From positions 188,344 to 252,343 of the forward strand of contig NMRB01000136.1 in the NCBI GenBank assembly GCA_002633025.1: a stretch of DNA of 64,000 bases, written 5' to 3'. The notes beneath the pieces were generated by a model. The model was not told where the DNA came from, did not search any database, and saw only the letters and a program-made list of their open reading frames with translations. A program made the position numbers and the translations under genes. Source of the stretch: Notospermus geniculatus. Lineage: Eukaryota > Nemertea > Pilidiophora > Heteronemertea > Lineidae. Positions 32,430-43,639 of the stretch are shown here, piece after piece (position 1 is the stretch's first letter; each line of letters starts with the position of its first letter).

Positions 32430-33700
32430 AATTAAAGAACGGCAAGGCCCAAGGCACAAGAACAACCATTTGAAAGGCTGGTGTAAACACTTCAACAACA
32501 GTTTTTAACGGCTTTGACTTTTTACTTATGAATGTAGACTGAGAGGGATTGTTTGGTGTCTCATTCAGTATATTGCATGAGATGCCAGATGATATTAACG
32601 GGTTTCTAAGGTAAAAGACATACCGGACTAGAACACACGGGCCCTCGCATTAGGCATGAATCGCCTTAACCAGAAGGCCGAATTCCCATCTTCGAAGTAA
32701 CGAGTTGTTGAAAAATCAAAATCTGAAGTTCGATGCGGTTTTTTTTGGGGGGGGGGCACCCAATAGGCCTACATGTACGTGATAGGTCACTTTAAATCAT
32801 CAACGACCGAGTTGATTTTACTGGACACACTGCTAGTGCAAAGACATCTCCAATATCCTCCGATGAGACTTTGCTCCCCATAAATTGCCAATGTAATACA
32901 AGAACACAAATTCCCATTCAAAAAGCCACGAAAGAAGACAATTTACCTCCTCAATGGACAAGCCTCATCGGGTTGGTTGTGCCAGAGTCCGCCGCTCGTT
33001 GTTAAAATCGGTTAACATCCGCTGATGTTAAGTGATCAGAATGCTATGGGTCTGATGGCTGCTTCAGATAGTAACTTTACAGGGAGTAGGATCCTCTCTT
33101 TCATACCCCATATGTCAGGTACTCAAAAGTTGTTCATATGACATGATCAGTTGACACCTGAGATGCGTTATGCATTAGTCCAAACTGTAAATTGAATTAT
33201 ACTTGACAAGTATTTAGGTCTAATTCCTCCAAGGAGTAGGTGAAAGGTTAATGATTCATTTCTTTCATGCTACATGTAATTAGAACAGCTTATGCGGAAC
33301 AAACTATCAGCTTGGATCATGCAGCTACATGTAGGCCTAGTTTAATTAGGTCTCGAGTTGTGTATAGAATTAATGAACTCTAATCCACATTTCTTTACTG
33401 GCAAACTATCTCACTGAAAAATGTTTCTTTGCGACTTATAGGCCCTATTTCTTTGCTGCTGAATAAGTAGGGAGCTCAGAATTTTTACTGTTAGCAATAG
33501 ACGCTTTAAGTTCCAGCTCAGCGAGTTTTCTCAACTCTTGTTGTCTAATCAGTGACAAGTAAACTGGCCAGTTCTGGAACTTGTTCTGAAAGGTGCATAT
33601 AGGTGTCAAGCCATTGCCCAAATATTTCATTACTTTAATTATTTCAAAAAGTCACAATAATTTTGTGAGAAAAGGAAAAAAGAAAAAGAAAACATTAATT
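32430..33700. other. No recognisable feature
   Basis: A T8/G9 homopolymer at about 32740-32757 and short ACATGTA motifs. No gene is supported. Confidence 0.45.
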
Positions 33701-33702
33701 AG

Positions 33703-33782
33703 GCCTCCACGGGAATTGAACCCCGACCTCGTGGTTACAGACCTCTCACCTTTGCACTATACTACGCCAACCAACTAACCGA
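33703..33782 (-). other. tRNA-like sequence (degenerate)
   Basis: Minus strand: GGCGTAGTATAGTGC (A-box-like) and GGGGTTCAATTCCC (B box) with a T-arm, but the 5' acceptor half does not match the 3' half. It is a tRNA-derived remnant. Confidence 0.45.
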
Positions 33783-33784
33783 AA

Positions 33785-34260
33785 ACAAAACCACTCGACG
33801 TTTAAGGCTTGACGAATACCCACTTTCTTAATTACATGTATTTGACTGATTATTTTGCCAATTAATACCGTCTGCAAATCAGACAGCCAGAAATAGTTAT
33901 AGGTCAAGAAGGCAATGTCATGGCTTAGCCATTTTTACAGCTGGCTAGAAATTACAGATTGGCGATTGGCAATACTGCATTGAGAGATATCAAAAGAATC
34001 TCGTACGGTAACTAGCTGCGCCATCCTATTTGAATTAGACTTTTAATATAGTTATACAGTATGACATACTGTAGGCCAATAACAAGATATTGAAAGTCTA
34101 TCGTGTTCATAACATTACACTAAACAGTTCTACAACGCTATTAATTCAACAATATTTATAGCATTCGGAGGAGATGGGTACATAATTTTGAAACGCCACT
34201 TCACACACAAGTAACATACTTGGTACACGTACATAGGTGTCAGATTTAGATTTAACCTCA
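33785..34260. other. No recognisable feature
   Basis: AT-rich; nothing supported. Confidence 0.4.
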
Positions 34261-34262
34261 AT

Positions 34263-34350
34263 GTCAGATATTTATAAAAGCTAGCAAAATGCTTTTACTT
34301 CAAGTATTTATTATATTTCACAAAAGTATTTGCTAACTTTTATGAATACC
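34263..34350. mobile_element. MITE with CATAAAAG..GCAAAT ends, copy 2
   Basis: TTTATAAAAGCTAGCAAAAT at the left and TTTGCTAACTTTTATGAATA at the right, matching the copy at 26663 but with a shorter middle. Confidence 0.75.
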
Positions 34351-34351
34351 A

Positions 34352-36505
34352 CCCAATGACTCGAGACGATGCAAACATGCCATTGTCAGCTGTCATAATC
34401 CAGATTATCCCTCACCCAAGATGGGATAATTGATCTATTGGCAAGACGAGGCGTTATACACAGGGCAGCAGACCAATACGTTGCGGAAAGACCTACCCAC
34501 CCGGATCAGGGTAGAGGTATCACTCAGATGCGTATTGGGGTGTAGATACAGGTGCGGATTGGGGTGTCACACTGATCCCGACAGCACTTTTTTCGCCCAG
34601 TGATCAAGAAAACACAATTTTCAAAATCCCCAATTTTCATTTCAAAATTAGCTTGATAATATTCCCTAATGGTTGCTGAGAAATTATGCAAAAAAACTTT
34701 CAAAAATATCATCTGACTTTTGTTTTGAATTGTTGGGAATTTGCTATTATAGTGAATTGAAGTTAGATTGAACGTGGACTATTCACCAAAATTGATTGAG
34801 GATTTTTGCAGGTCTTTAAAAGTCTATAAATTTGTAATTTTGATTTGTTGTGTATTCAGCCATGAAAGTTGTTCCCAAGGAACACTGCTTTACTGCATAC
34901 ACCAACAGGCACAATTAATACTAATTAGCACCTCGATAAGCATCTGTGTGGTGTTGGGCAAGGTGTGAATAGTTTTATTTGGTCAGGGTTGACTGTTGTA
35001 GTACATGTATATACCACTGTGTATTAAGACAATACTTGAACTTTTTCTTGTGTCATTTAAACTGATTTCCAAGATGGTTAGTTTGGGAGAAACCTGACTT
35101 TGATGAGAGAAATTTTTGCTAAAAATGTCAAAGTTATTTTGCTCAAAGGAAGCTTTATGTATGGGCCAAATTTATTCAAACTTCACCATATTGATGGTTT
35201 TATGCTTGTCTGCACAAGAATATATGAGCAGTTAAGTAGGGGGAAATGTTCCGCCCATCAAAAAGGATGATTTTGTTGACACTCTTCATGCATAGTGTAT
35301 AAAGTTGAAAATGTTAGAACCTTGGAGGAATTATACTGATATTGATATTATACTCATATTGCATGGGTCAGTTTGTTGAAAGCTTTGTTAAATTGAAGAC
35401 AATGATTTTGTGATCATGAATATGTGGAGAATGCAATAGATGCCCTCTTGGTGGAGAAAAAAGTTGATTTGTGTTTTGAGGTAAATCATTGTATTGTATA
35501 CCATTGTGTTAATACTATTGGTCTAGTTTGATTGGGATTCGGTAAAAAAAGGCCCAGTAAAAAGGCACGAAAAACTAGGGGGTGTATCGTTTTTATTGTG
35601 ATCAGACTTCCTACATAGCCAATAAAACACTGTGGTGTTCAGCGACTTTAGGAGGGATTTCTCAGACTGGGTCAAATTTTTCTGGGTGGAACTTGTGTGC
35701 CCGGGGGTCACACTTCGTTTCCAGGGAGTAGAGGTTGGTGGGAATGTTTCAACAGGTATTCATATATCAAATTCATGAAAGTCCGAGATGGTGGGGTTTA
35801 AGTCATTGGTGGATTTGGTGTTGAGCTCACACTCTCCCACCCCAACGGCATCTGTGGAGGCCAGTGGAACCAGGCTAGGTCCCCCTATTTGGAGGGCTTG
35901 TTGTGCCGGTGTAGAAGCAAGGAGTGTCTCCTGTAAAAAGTATCCACTTCTATTGTTGAATGACGGAATACGCGGAATGACTATAGAAACCAATCGCCAG
36001 AGATTAATAATAGGATCTTTTGTTCCCAGGACACATTTCCTAGGACATTTTTTCCCTTCACATCTGTTCCTCATTTGACTCCAGAGAGACCAATACCGTT
36101 AATCCTGTAATAAACAATGCATGGGGACATCAAGAGGGTGGGGGCATTAGATTCTATCACACCAGTAGGAATCCAATCCATGAAACGACTGAACAAACAG
36201 GAGATCGAATACCACTGCAGCCCCTTGAATAATCACATGATCTAATACAGTAAATGAGAAAAAAAATATTCAAAACCTCGGTCATTTCGATGACTGAGGT
36301 GATTTTTCACTGAATGACCAGTGTTAACATTTCATTTTTATTATTAGCAAATGCAAATCTGATGACGTTATGAGTTGGGGAATACCTTCTCCCACGGATT
36401 CTCAGGAAGAGTACGGATCGCAACAGATCGCCATACACAGTGAAAAAGTGAGCGTGTGCCCTTACAAACATCACATCATCTTGTTATTAAACTTTCTTAG
36501 TAGTA
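34352..36505. other. No recognisable gene
   Basis: Two kilobases of AT-rich sequence. A short local repeat (GGTGCGGATTGGGGTGT next to ATGCGTATTGGGGTGT) lies at 34525-34570. The frames at 35760-36078 overlap on opposite strands and show no domain. Confidence 0.4.
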
Positions 36506-36508
36506 TTA

Positions 36509-36850
36509 TTCTTATTAAGATATTAGTAAGATTTTTCTTGACTAAAATCTTAGTAAGATTTTGCCTACTAATATCTTGGCAGGAAAAATCTTACTAAGAG
36601 TTTTCTTATAAGATTCTTACAAGATAAATCTTAGTAAGATTTTTCTGACTAAGATATTAGTAAGAAAAATCTTAGTAAGGAAAATCTTAGTAAGATTTTT
36701 CTTGTAAGATTCGTACAAGAAAAATATTGGTAAGATTTTTCTTGTAAGAATCTTACAAGAAAAATCTTACTAAGATTTTTCTTACTAAGATCTTATTAAG
36801 AAATAGCTGAGATACTTAATAAGAAAATTATAAGATAATTAGTAAGATTC
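36509..36850. repeat. Self-complementary AAGATTTTTCTTA minisatellite
   Basis: Dozens of AAGATTTTTCTTAGTAAGA-like units and their complements. Each unit is itself nearly palindromic, so either strand can fold into stacked hairpins. Confidence 0.9.
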
Positions 36851-36925
36851 ATGTCCTGGGTTGCCATTTTTTGGACAGTAGAAGACTATCTTAAAAATCG
36901 TTCTGTAGTGGTATACAGGGATCTC

Positions 36926-37165
36926 TCAGTAACAGTGTGGTGATTGAAACACAAAATTATTTATTGGTACGCGAAGTCGTTGATGCATAACTAATGGTGC
37001 TTGTCGCATTCGCAGTTCATCCGGTAAATGGAAGGGGTGACGGGTGATTACGAAATAAGCTGTCACCCCTTCTATAAAAATAGTCAACACGATTAGTTAT
37101 GCATGAGTAAAATCGCGTACGAATAAAATAATTTTGTGTTTGAATCACCACACTGAGTAAGCTAA
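36926..37165. mobile_element. MITE with CAGTGTGGTGATT ends
   Basis: CAGTGTGGTGATTGAAACAC then AAAATTATTTATTGGTACGC and GATGCATAACTAAT are mirrored at the right (ATTAGTTATGCATGAG, CGTACGAATAAAATAATTTT, GTGTTTGAATCACCACACTG). The arms are about 75 bp. A central GGGGTGACGGGTG/CACCCC pair closes the fold. Confidence 0.85.
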
Positions 37166-37183
37166 AATCGATTACTGTATAGA

Positions 37184-37441
37184 GCTAGGAATCCACTGCT
37201 GATTTTCTGCGTTGCGACTTGCTTTGCAACCGCTGCTACCTGCGGTTGAACACGATCACAAGGAACTGATACCGGTCGCCGACCGACTGCCGACTAAAAT
37301 TAACCACATCTTCGCCATTGGTGGAAATCATGTCTAGCGAGTCCACTACGGTGATCGAGTGTCCAGTTGCAACGCAACCCAGTTGCAAAGCAAGTCGCAA
37401 CACAAAATCAATTTGAAAATCAATGTTGGATTCCTGGCTTG
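37184..37441. mobile_element. MITE with GCTAGGAATCCA ends, copy H1
   Basis: GATTTTCTGCGTTGCGACTT plus GCTTTGCAAC at the left is mirrored by GTTGCAAAGCAAGTCGCAAC at the right. A second copy at 55262-55935 is split by another MITE; H1 shows the unsplit sequence. Confidence 0.85.
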
Positions 37442-37581
37442 AAGAATCAGCTTGCCAATATTTCTAATTATCGGCACCCGTTTGCGAGTAGGCCTACACA
37501 ATGACATACAATACAACGTTCCTCCCGTTCACACAAATTATAAAGGGCGAACAATGCCAAAAGAGGAATGAATTTCTAATA

Positions 37582-38638
37582 GAGTTGTTGTCTATTCGCA
37601 ACTGTCGCAGTGCCCGGACAGTCGCAGGAAATGTGACAACAAGCATTATGTAATAGGCCTTCAACCATGTCAGGGTTTTCCAGGATTTATTTATTCCTGA
37701 CCCGTGTCCCTGTCGCTCATTTGAATGACGTAAGGACTAGCTATTATGCTTTCTGCTTTCACGTCCCACTTGACCAGTAGATTTAATTTAAAGGTCAAGT
37801 GTCACAAAAATACACATGCATGCTATCACCAAAGAGGTCCAAAGAAACATAAGATAAGAGGCCTTATTCAGCATCTGCAGAACATTTTATGAAAAAAATG
37901 CTGGGAAAAAATGACGACATGACTAAATCTAAGGGAAATGCTGTTCTTTTCACATGACCTATTAAAGCAGCCATGAGGCACATGAAAGTGCAGATAGTTA
38001 GTGAGGTCCCTCCCTGTCACGGAGGAGGACAGCATGGATTTGAACCCCGGCAGCTGTTTTGACTTTGGCACACCGAGTGTACGAGGCTAACGCAAATAAA
38101 ACGGGCCTAACTGTTCTTTCAATTCCTGAGATATGGCGCTAGCATGCGCAGTAACCCCCCCCCCCCCCCATAAAAGCCCTCAATCCTAGTAGTGTCACTG
38201 CTGTATTCAAAGCGAGCTTGCTCGGAAGCAGTTCATCCACCATTGCTCGACCCTTCTGGCCATGAGTGCAACTGTTCTGCAACTGTTCAGCAACTGTTGC
38301 AAGAACGACTGTCCCTCGAAAGTACAATGGTGTGACTGTTGTACAACTGTCCCTCACGAAGCAGCCAAGTGCAACCAGTTCAATGTGGCAATGGTCATGA
38401 AAGCAGACTGTAGGCCCACATCGCAGATTGACAATCAACAATAGGCCAACACCTTCAGGTAAAAATACACTGTTGCTTTGATTCAAAAAGTATTATGTCA
38501 GAGTAAATGTGGCTGAAGTCATTGTGTAACATGCACAACCACCCTGACCACGCATGACATTGCCCATTACATAATGCGGGCTGCCACATTTCCTGGGACT
38601 TTTTGAGCACTGCGACAGTTGCGAATAGACAACAACTC
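37582..38638. mobile_element. TA-flanked GAGTTGTTG element, copy I
   Basis: TIRs of about 80 bp: GAGTTGTTGTCTATTCGCAA and CTGTCGCAGTGC at the left; complement at 38560-38638. TA lies on both sides (37580-37581, 38639-38640), as for Tc1/mariner-derived MITEs. The interior has AACTGTT-rich repeats (38268-38350), a run of 17 C (38152-38168) and a weak tRNA B-box-like site near 38040. No transposase. Confidence 0.85.
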
Positions 38639-38866
38639 TATTGAAAACAGGCTAAAGTCAAAAATCACCGTTTATTCTTGACGGATAAAGAAAAGCTTCT
38701 GTAACTTTTTAGCGTCACTTCTAACCTAATAAAGGTTGAATCTGCGGGGAGAATACTTCTAATTCAGTGCTCGCGTTTTTCGGCCTCAAACCGCAAACTA
38801 ACCACAACGTTTGCCATATAAGGTATCTTTCACAGAACGCTACGTATAGTACGTAATTACTTCACA

Positions 38867-40016
38867 GAAAAAAATAATTGTTTCGAACTGAGACTTATAT
38901 CGTCTAGTACCGGTTTTGAGTAAATTATTTGTCTCATTCTGAGAGTTCATCTCCTCCTTATGAAACTATGTTCATCTATTGCAAGTTGTGAGACACAATA
39001 TGCATCACTTTGAGGTAAACATCAATTCTTTCCGTTTATTGAGTAAAATAGCTCATCTCAGTACGAGATAAAAGCCATCTCAAAATGAGGCGTAGAGTAA
39101 CGCCTATCTCAGTTTGAGAAAAATTTTCATTGTATCGCGGCAGTGACATCTCGTATAGAGTCACAGAAGAAATCTTGATCTCAATTTGAGATGAGATCGA
39201 TTTCTGCAATGGCATTGAGACGTTGGGTTCTCAATCGGAGATGTCGTGTGTCTTGGCTGCTGTAGCTCGCATTTCATTTTGAGACATACTGAATCTCGAT
39301 TTGAATGTCGATTATGCACGTGCAGAAGTGCTACCGTTTACCACCATTTTCCAAATTTCCGCCCAGCTCCCATATTTTCGTGGATGTTTGACATCAGTAA
39401 GTCATTTCTAATGCAGAGCTGTGTCTCATGAAGAATCTGTTGCTGTCTGTACACACAAGTCACTTAGGCCTAGTTTTCTTCACCGTGCTGATTGCCTAGG
39501 CCTGCATGCATGGTATGCATGTGCAGTACATAGAGCATGTATACAATGACATCTGTTTTGAGAACAGACAGAGTCTCGGCTTCCCCATCAGAGATGTAGT
39601 GCATACCGCTTGGCTTCACAGAAACATGCCAGTGATCGCTACATAGATGTAATTTTTGTGAACAACACAGTAGTTGTTTTATCAATGCGCGTTTGTTTTG
39701 TAATTGACATATTTTCTGTATCTCTTCACTCATTCGTACAGCAGGAAGCTTCTCAGTTAGAGATAAAAAAGCATCTCCGAGCTTTGCCAATAATAGGAGA
39801 CTAAAATCTCTCAACTGGAGACAAATCCCTGTCTCCAATCATGGAAGTATTATACTTCCATGCTCCAATTTGAGTAAAAGACCTTCTCAAACTGAGACAG
39901 GTAGATTATCTCATTCTGAGTAGGGAATTACTCAGTAAAAGAGACAAATTATGATCTCCTATTATTGGCAAAGCTCGGAGATGCTTTTTTATCTCAAATT
40001 GAAACAATTATTTTAC
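38867..40016. mobile_element. TIR element built from TCTCA/TGAGA repeats
   Basis: The ends AAAATAATTGTTTCGAACTG and CAAATTGAAACAATTATTTT are inverted. The interior is dotted with ATCTCA..TTTGAGA half-sites in both orientations. A strong stem pairs GAGATAAAAAAGCATCTCCG (39759) with CGGAGATGCTTTTTTATCTC (39977), around a palindrome CATGGAAGTATTATACTTCC (39839). Confidence 0.75.
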
Positions 40017-40309
40017 GACTACAGTAGCTAACGTAACCCAACTCTGCAGCTGATTGGCTGGCCAATCGCGCCTTCCGTGATCGAGGGAGGTGGCTAAAGC
40101 CCTCATGAACTTTTACTGATACATGTAATTGTCTGCAGACTAAACGGCCACCTGACTCATGTTGACTTTGTATACCGTGTACATAAAGAGGGCGCGCGAT
40201 TGAGGCAGCATTTAGAACTAAAATGTGTCAGATGGCGACGAACATGCGCCAGAACTCTTACAAAATTGTTGCAGTGAACATTCCTTGCATTGGTGATCAA
40301 ATCTGTGTC

Positions 40310-40469
40310 ACCGCCGCGACGTCTGAGCGAGGTTGCGCACCTTTCCGACTCCGACTTCAACTACGAGAATGAACTGCAGTGCGCTGTGGACATCCTTGAC
40401 AAAAACGATTTGATAGACGTTTTCATTTCGTCAAACACCATAAATGGGGAGCGCCAATTGGTCACGTGA
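40310..40469 (+). pseudogene. Unrecognised coding fragment, copy 1
   Basis: One frame reads LSEVAHLSDSDFNYENELQ then CAVDILDKNDLIDVF and stops at 40467-40469. A second copy lies in inverted orientation at 41735-41649 and continues past an insertion at 40841-40800, with amino-acid-level similarity (SDFDFNYQNELQSAVDIL). Its end abuts the duplicated PAN promoter block. I do not recognise the family. Confidence 0.4.
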
Positions 40470-40640
40470 GACTGATAGAGCAGACGTGACACCTAGAGGC
40501 TCATTGTTAGAGAGGTGCGGTTCACCAAGCACGGCCAATCACACCTTGAATTGTCATGAATAATAGGTGGCGTCGGTGTACTATCAGTTCAAACCCACGC
40601 GTATATCTCGCGTGGTCTGCGTGATCGGGGTTCCCTATAT
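40449..40640 (+). promoter_or_regulatory. Inverted duplicate of the PAN/FG-GAP promoter block
   Basis: GCGCCAATTGGTCACGTGAG through TCAGTTCAAACCCACGCGTA and GATCGGGGTTCCCTATA matches 3420-3622 in reverse complement; E-box, CCAAT boxes and TATA-like site are kept. The coding part of the PAN gene is not duplicated here. Confidence 0.6.
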
Positions 40641-40799
40641 TGAAGGCAGAAAAATTTGACCTTATAAATGGGAAGTGCGGACAAATAATGAATATTGAAG
40701 TCTTTGAAGTCGTGAGCCTAGTCGTTACGACTTGAAACACGACTATTTGCGATGTATGTGCACTTCCGATTACAGGTCAAAATAATTCTGCACAAAGTT

Positions 40800-41735
40800 A
40801 TGGCATTCTACGATTTGCAAACGTCTATGAAGTCGTTTTTATTAAGGCGGGGGGGCTACCTATAGCTGAGCTCATTCCCTAGTGGCAATCCACGGAACTG
40901 GCCTTTGTGCGACGAGTCATTCACATTCAGATTAAATCCGCTCACCCTGGTATACTGTTTTCGAAAACCAATCTTCAGTGTACGTGCCGACCCTAAATCT
41001 TTTGTGTCCACTGCGGGTATTGTTCAGCTCTGTCACTGGTGCTTTGGTCACAAGTGGCCGAACAGAGTTTACTCAAATGGCGCGAATTATGCAAATCTAC
41101 ATAACAAAGAAGTAACTGGCGAGTGGTATGGAATTTTTCAAATTTGCAAAACAAGTTTTCTCATTTGTGGACGCATATATTTGAAAAATTTCTTTTGGAT
41201 GTTATTGCCATATGTGCATTCTAGGGCAACACGATCGCCTTTTTTGAATAGTTGGTCGGGAATATGAAATATTTCAAAAACTGTAAATAGAGCCCTTTTT
41301 TGGCATTAATTAGTTTATACCAATTAAACGGAAAGTACTTTCGTAAAAAACGGATCGTTACGCCCTGCAGGCATCAGGCCTGTACCTTACAGACTATGTG
41401 GGAAACTGATGTGTCGCATCCCAAGTCTGCAAAATTGTTTGCGAACTCAAATTTTGACAACCTGTTATAACTTAATTAACTCCATCGTAATTAGTCAAAA
41501 TGAACAATTCTTTCACAGAACGGGAGCCTAAAGGTTGTAGCTAAAACATTTCGTTAACATCAGTTTGTTACTTTTTGTCATGAATATGTTAGGACGCTTG
41601 TTTTCAAAGAGCGTCAATAAAGTCGGCATAGGTAGCCCCCCGCCTTAAGGATGTCTACAGCGGACTGCAATTCATTCTGGTAGTTGAAGTCGAAGTCTGA
41701 GTCGGAAGAAGTGCGCAACCTCGCTATTGCCGGCC
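40800..41735 (-). pseudogene. Unrecognised coding fragment, copy 2, split by element L
   Basis: The minus-strand pieces 41735-41649 and 40841-40800 together match copy 1. The break falls at GACATCCTTAA, exactly at the TTAA duplicated by the insertion. Confidence 0.5.
40846..41644. mobile_element. 799-bp TTAA-flanked element with GGGGGGCTACCTAT ends
   Basis: GGCGGGGGGGCTACCTAT at the left and ATAGGTAGCCCCCCGCC at the right are inverted. TTAA flanks both sides (40842-40845, 41645-41648). This is the piggyBac-type target duplication; no transposase is encoded. It sits in the coding fragment described at 40800-41735. Confidence 0.9.
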
Positions 41736-41749
41736 ACTCGTGACCCCGG

Positions 41750-42390
41750 CTCGTCACAAATCTTTCTTTTCCTGGCTCATTGCCTGTCGCGGACGTCGTT
41801 GTCGCTCAGCCATTTTCACTACACTACTATCATGACTAGGTGTGTACGCGCGCAAAAGTACTTCAAAATTAATTGTTCCGGCAAAAATAACTATTCCATT
41901 CCGGCGATAACTACCCCTTTTCAGCCACATCTCGTGTCCAAATATATGGACATTGGTCATTGCGGCAATACCAGGCGGAGGTCAGCGGTGCCTGGCTGGG
42001 AGGAGGAGTTTCAAAGGGCAGTGGCCAATCAGGCTTCACATCTGGCTACGTTCATTGAGAACGTAGCTACGTTCATTGAGAACGTAGACTAACGCAAAAC
42101 ATTCTCCAACGGAGCAGTTATATCCATACATGCCATGGGCACAGTACGGGACTATTTACAAAGATCCTGTGATTGGAGAATACGTCACCGTATAAGTAAT
42201 AACCTTAGCTTACGTAGCCAAGATACAGAATAGCACAAAATTGACACACAAAATGATAATAAGCAAGAAGTCAATCTCCAGAATTCACGAATTTTCGACC
42301 CCAACCGGGGTCTTTTTCAAGTGGAACTTTACAATCTGAAACTCTAGAAAAGACTGAGCTGAAACCCGAATGTGGCAGTTATGTTTCATA
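41750..42390. repeat. Repeat sequence including inverted copy of the 15.8-kb repeat
   Basis: 42220-42385 is the inverted relative of 15764-15965, with the CGACCCCAACCGGGGTC stem kept but the CTGAAGA box changed to TTGAAAA. A 20-bp tandem repeat (TACGTTCATTGAGAACGTAG) is at 42047-42087. Nothing coding. Confidence 0.7.
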
Positions 42391-43629
42391 TATATTCGAC
42401 ACTTTGACGTTTTGCGTTTAACGCGTAAAACAAACCATCTAGTGTATCGCATGTTGCGTTGTTGTTATACATCCAATCAACCCAATATTCGGACATTATG
42501 ACGCCGTAGTATTGATGATGACGTCTGTCGTGTAAACTACGTCCATTATTGCGTTTTCGCATTGTTGTGACGTCATTTGCAAACGTCGGAAGGAAATGGA
42601 AAAATATCTGTAACCCATTTCTAAGAGGCTCCAGTAGGCATATACCCAAAGATATCATGTTATGAATATTTCCAGGATGTTGAGAATCGCTAGAAGCATA
42701 ACATATCTAGTATTGATAGATTTGAACAGTCTGAACCATTAGAAGAACGTTCGCTGAAGGTAGCGGAAGAAATAAAGAACGTTACGCCGCACCACGGAAT
42801 TTGACGTATCATTTCAGCACTTATAGAAAAAACGTTGAATTTGCGATGTTGCTTTGTTTTGGACAATATCGATACTTTATCCCAAAGTGGACTTGCTAAG
42901 TGACGCTATAACAATACGAATATTTGCCATGAGAGTATTGAGAATGACGCCAAAGTACCTTTGAAACGGTGAACCGATTTATTCCCTGACGGCGCCGTTC
43001 CGTGTGACGTCAAATTCACTTTCTGAATTGACGCGTTCGTCGTTTATTTCTAAACTGCTTAACGAAAATGAATAAAATCGGCCTGTGTGAAAGCCTTAGA
43101 TATCTCCTACCCACCCATGAATTTTTGAAGCGATTGTATTCTTTAATCATATTTGGGAACTGTTTCCCTGAACCATCCGCAAAAAATCAAAAATCAGCAA
43201 CAATGCGTACAAATTGACTTCCCCAGGTTACAGACTTCGGTATTTTTTCCCAAATTTTCTAATTACAGAAGTCATGTATCCTGTTCATTAGGAAGGTATA
43301 TACGGGAAAATCCAACTTACCTCGACGCGAGTCCATGTCATAAAAATTTTCTAAGTTCAAATAATACCTCAATATAGAGAGGTAGCATATAAATGGTAAA
43401 TGGAACAGCTTGTATTATACCTAAGCTGTTCCATCTACCATTATGCCACCCCTACTATATTACGATATTTTTAGAACTTACAAATATTTTATGACCTGGA
43501 CTCGCGTCGAGGTAAGTTGGATTCTCCCGTATGTTTGGCGTATGATCCGTTCTTTTTGAACGTATCGAGCCATCCAATTTGGCACCGGTACTGCGCGCAA
43601 ACAGTGCGACGTCAAAGTGTCGAATATAT
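42391..43629. mobile_element. 1.24-kb TIR element with ATATTCGACACTTTGACG ends
   Basis: The ends TATATTCGACACTTTGACGT and CGTCAAAGTGTCGAATATA are inverted repeats. The body is non-coding and holds the foldback element at 43300-43531. Confidence 0.75.
43300..43531. mobile_element. Foldback MITE with TACGGGA..TCC ends
   Basis: Arms of about 110 bp: AATCCAACTTACCTCGACGC and GAGTCCA at the left, TGGACTCGCGTCGAGGTAAG at the right, with AATGGAACAGCTT/AAGCTGTTCCAT near the loop. Confidence 0.9.
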
Positions 43630-43639
43630 TATTATTATT

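Noticed and set aside
32700-32760. T8G9 run as a terminator or regulatory element
   Set aside because: Simple sequence in an animal genome; no supporting context.
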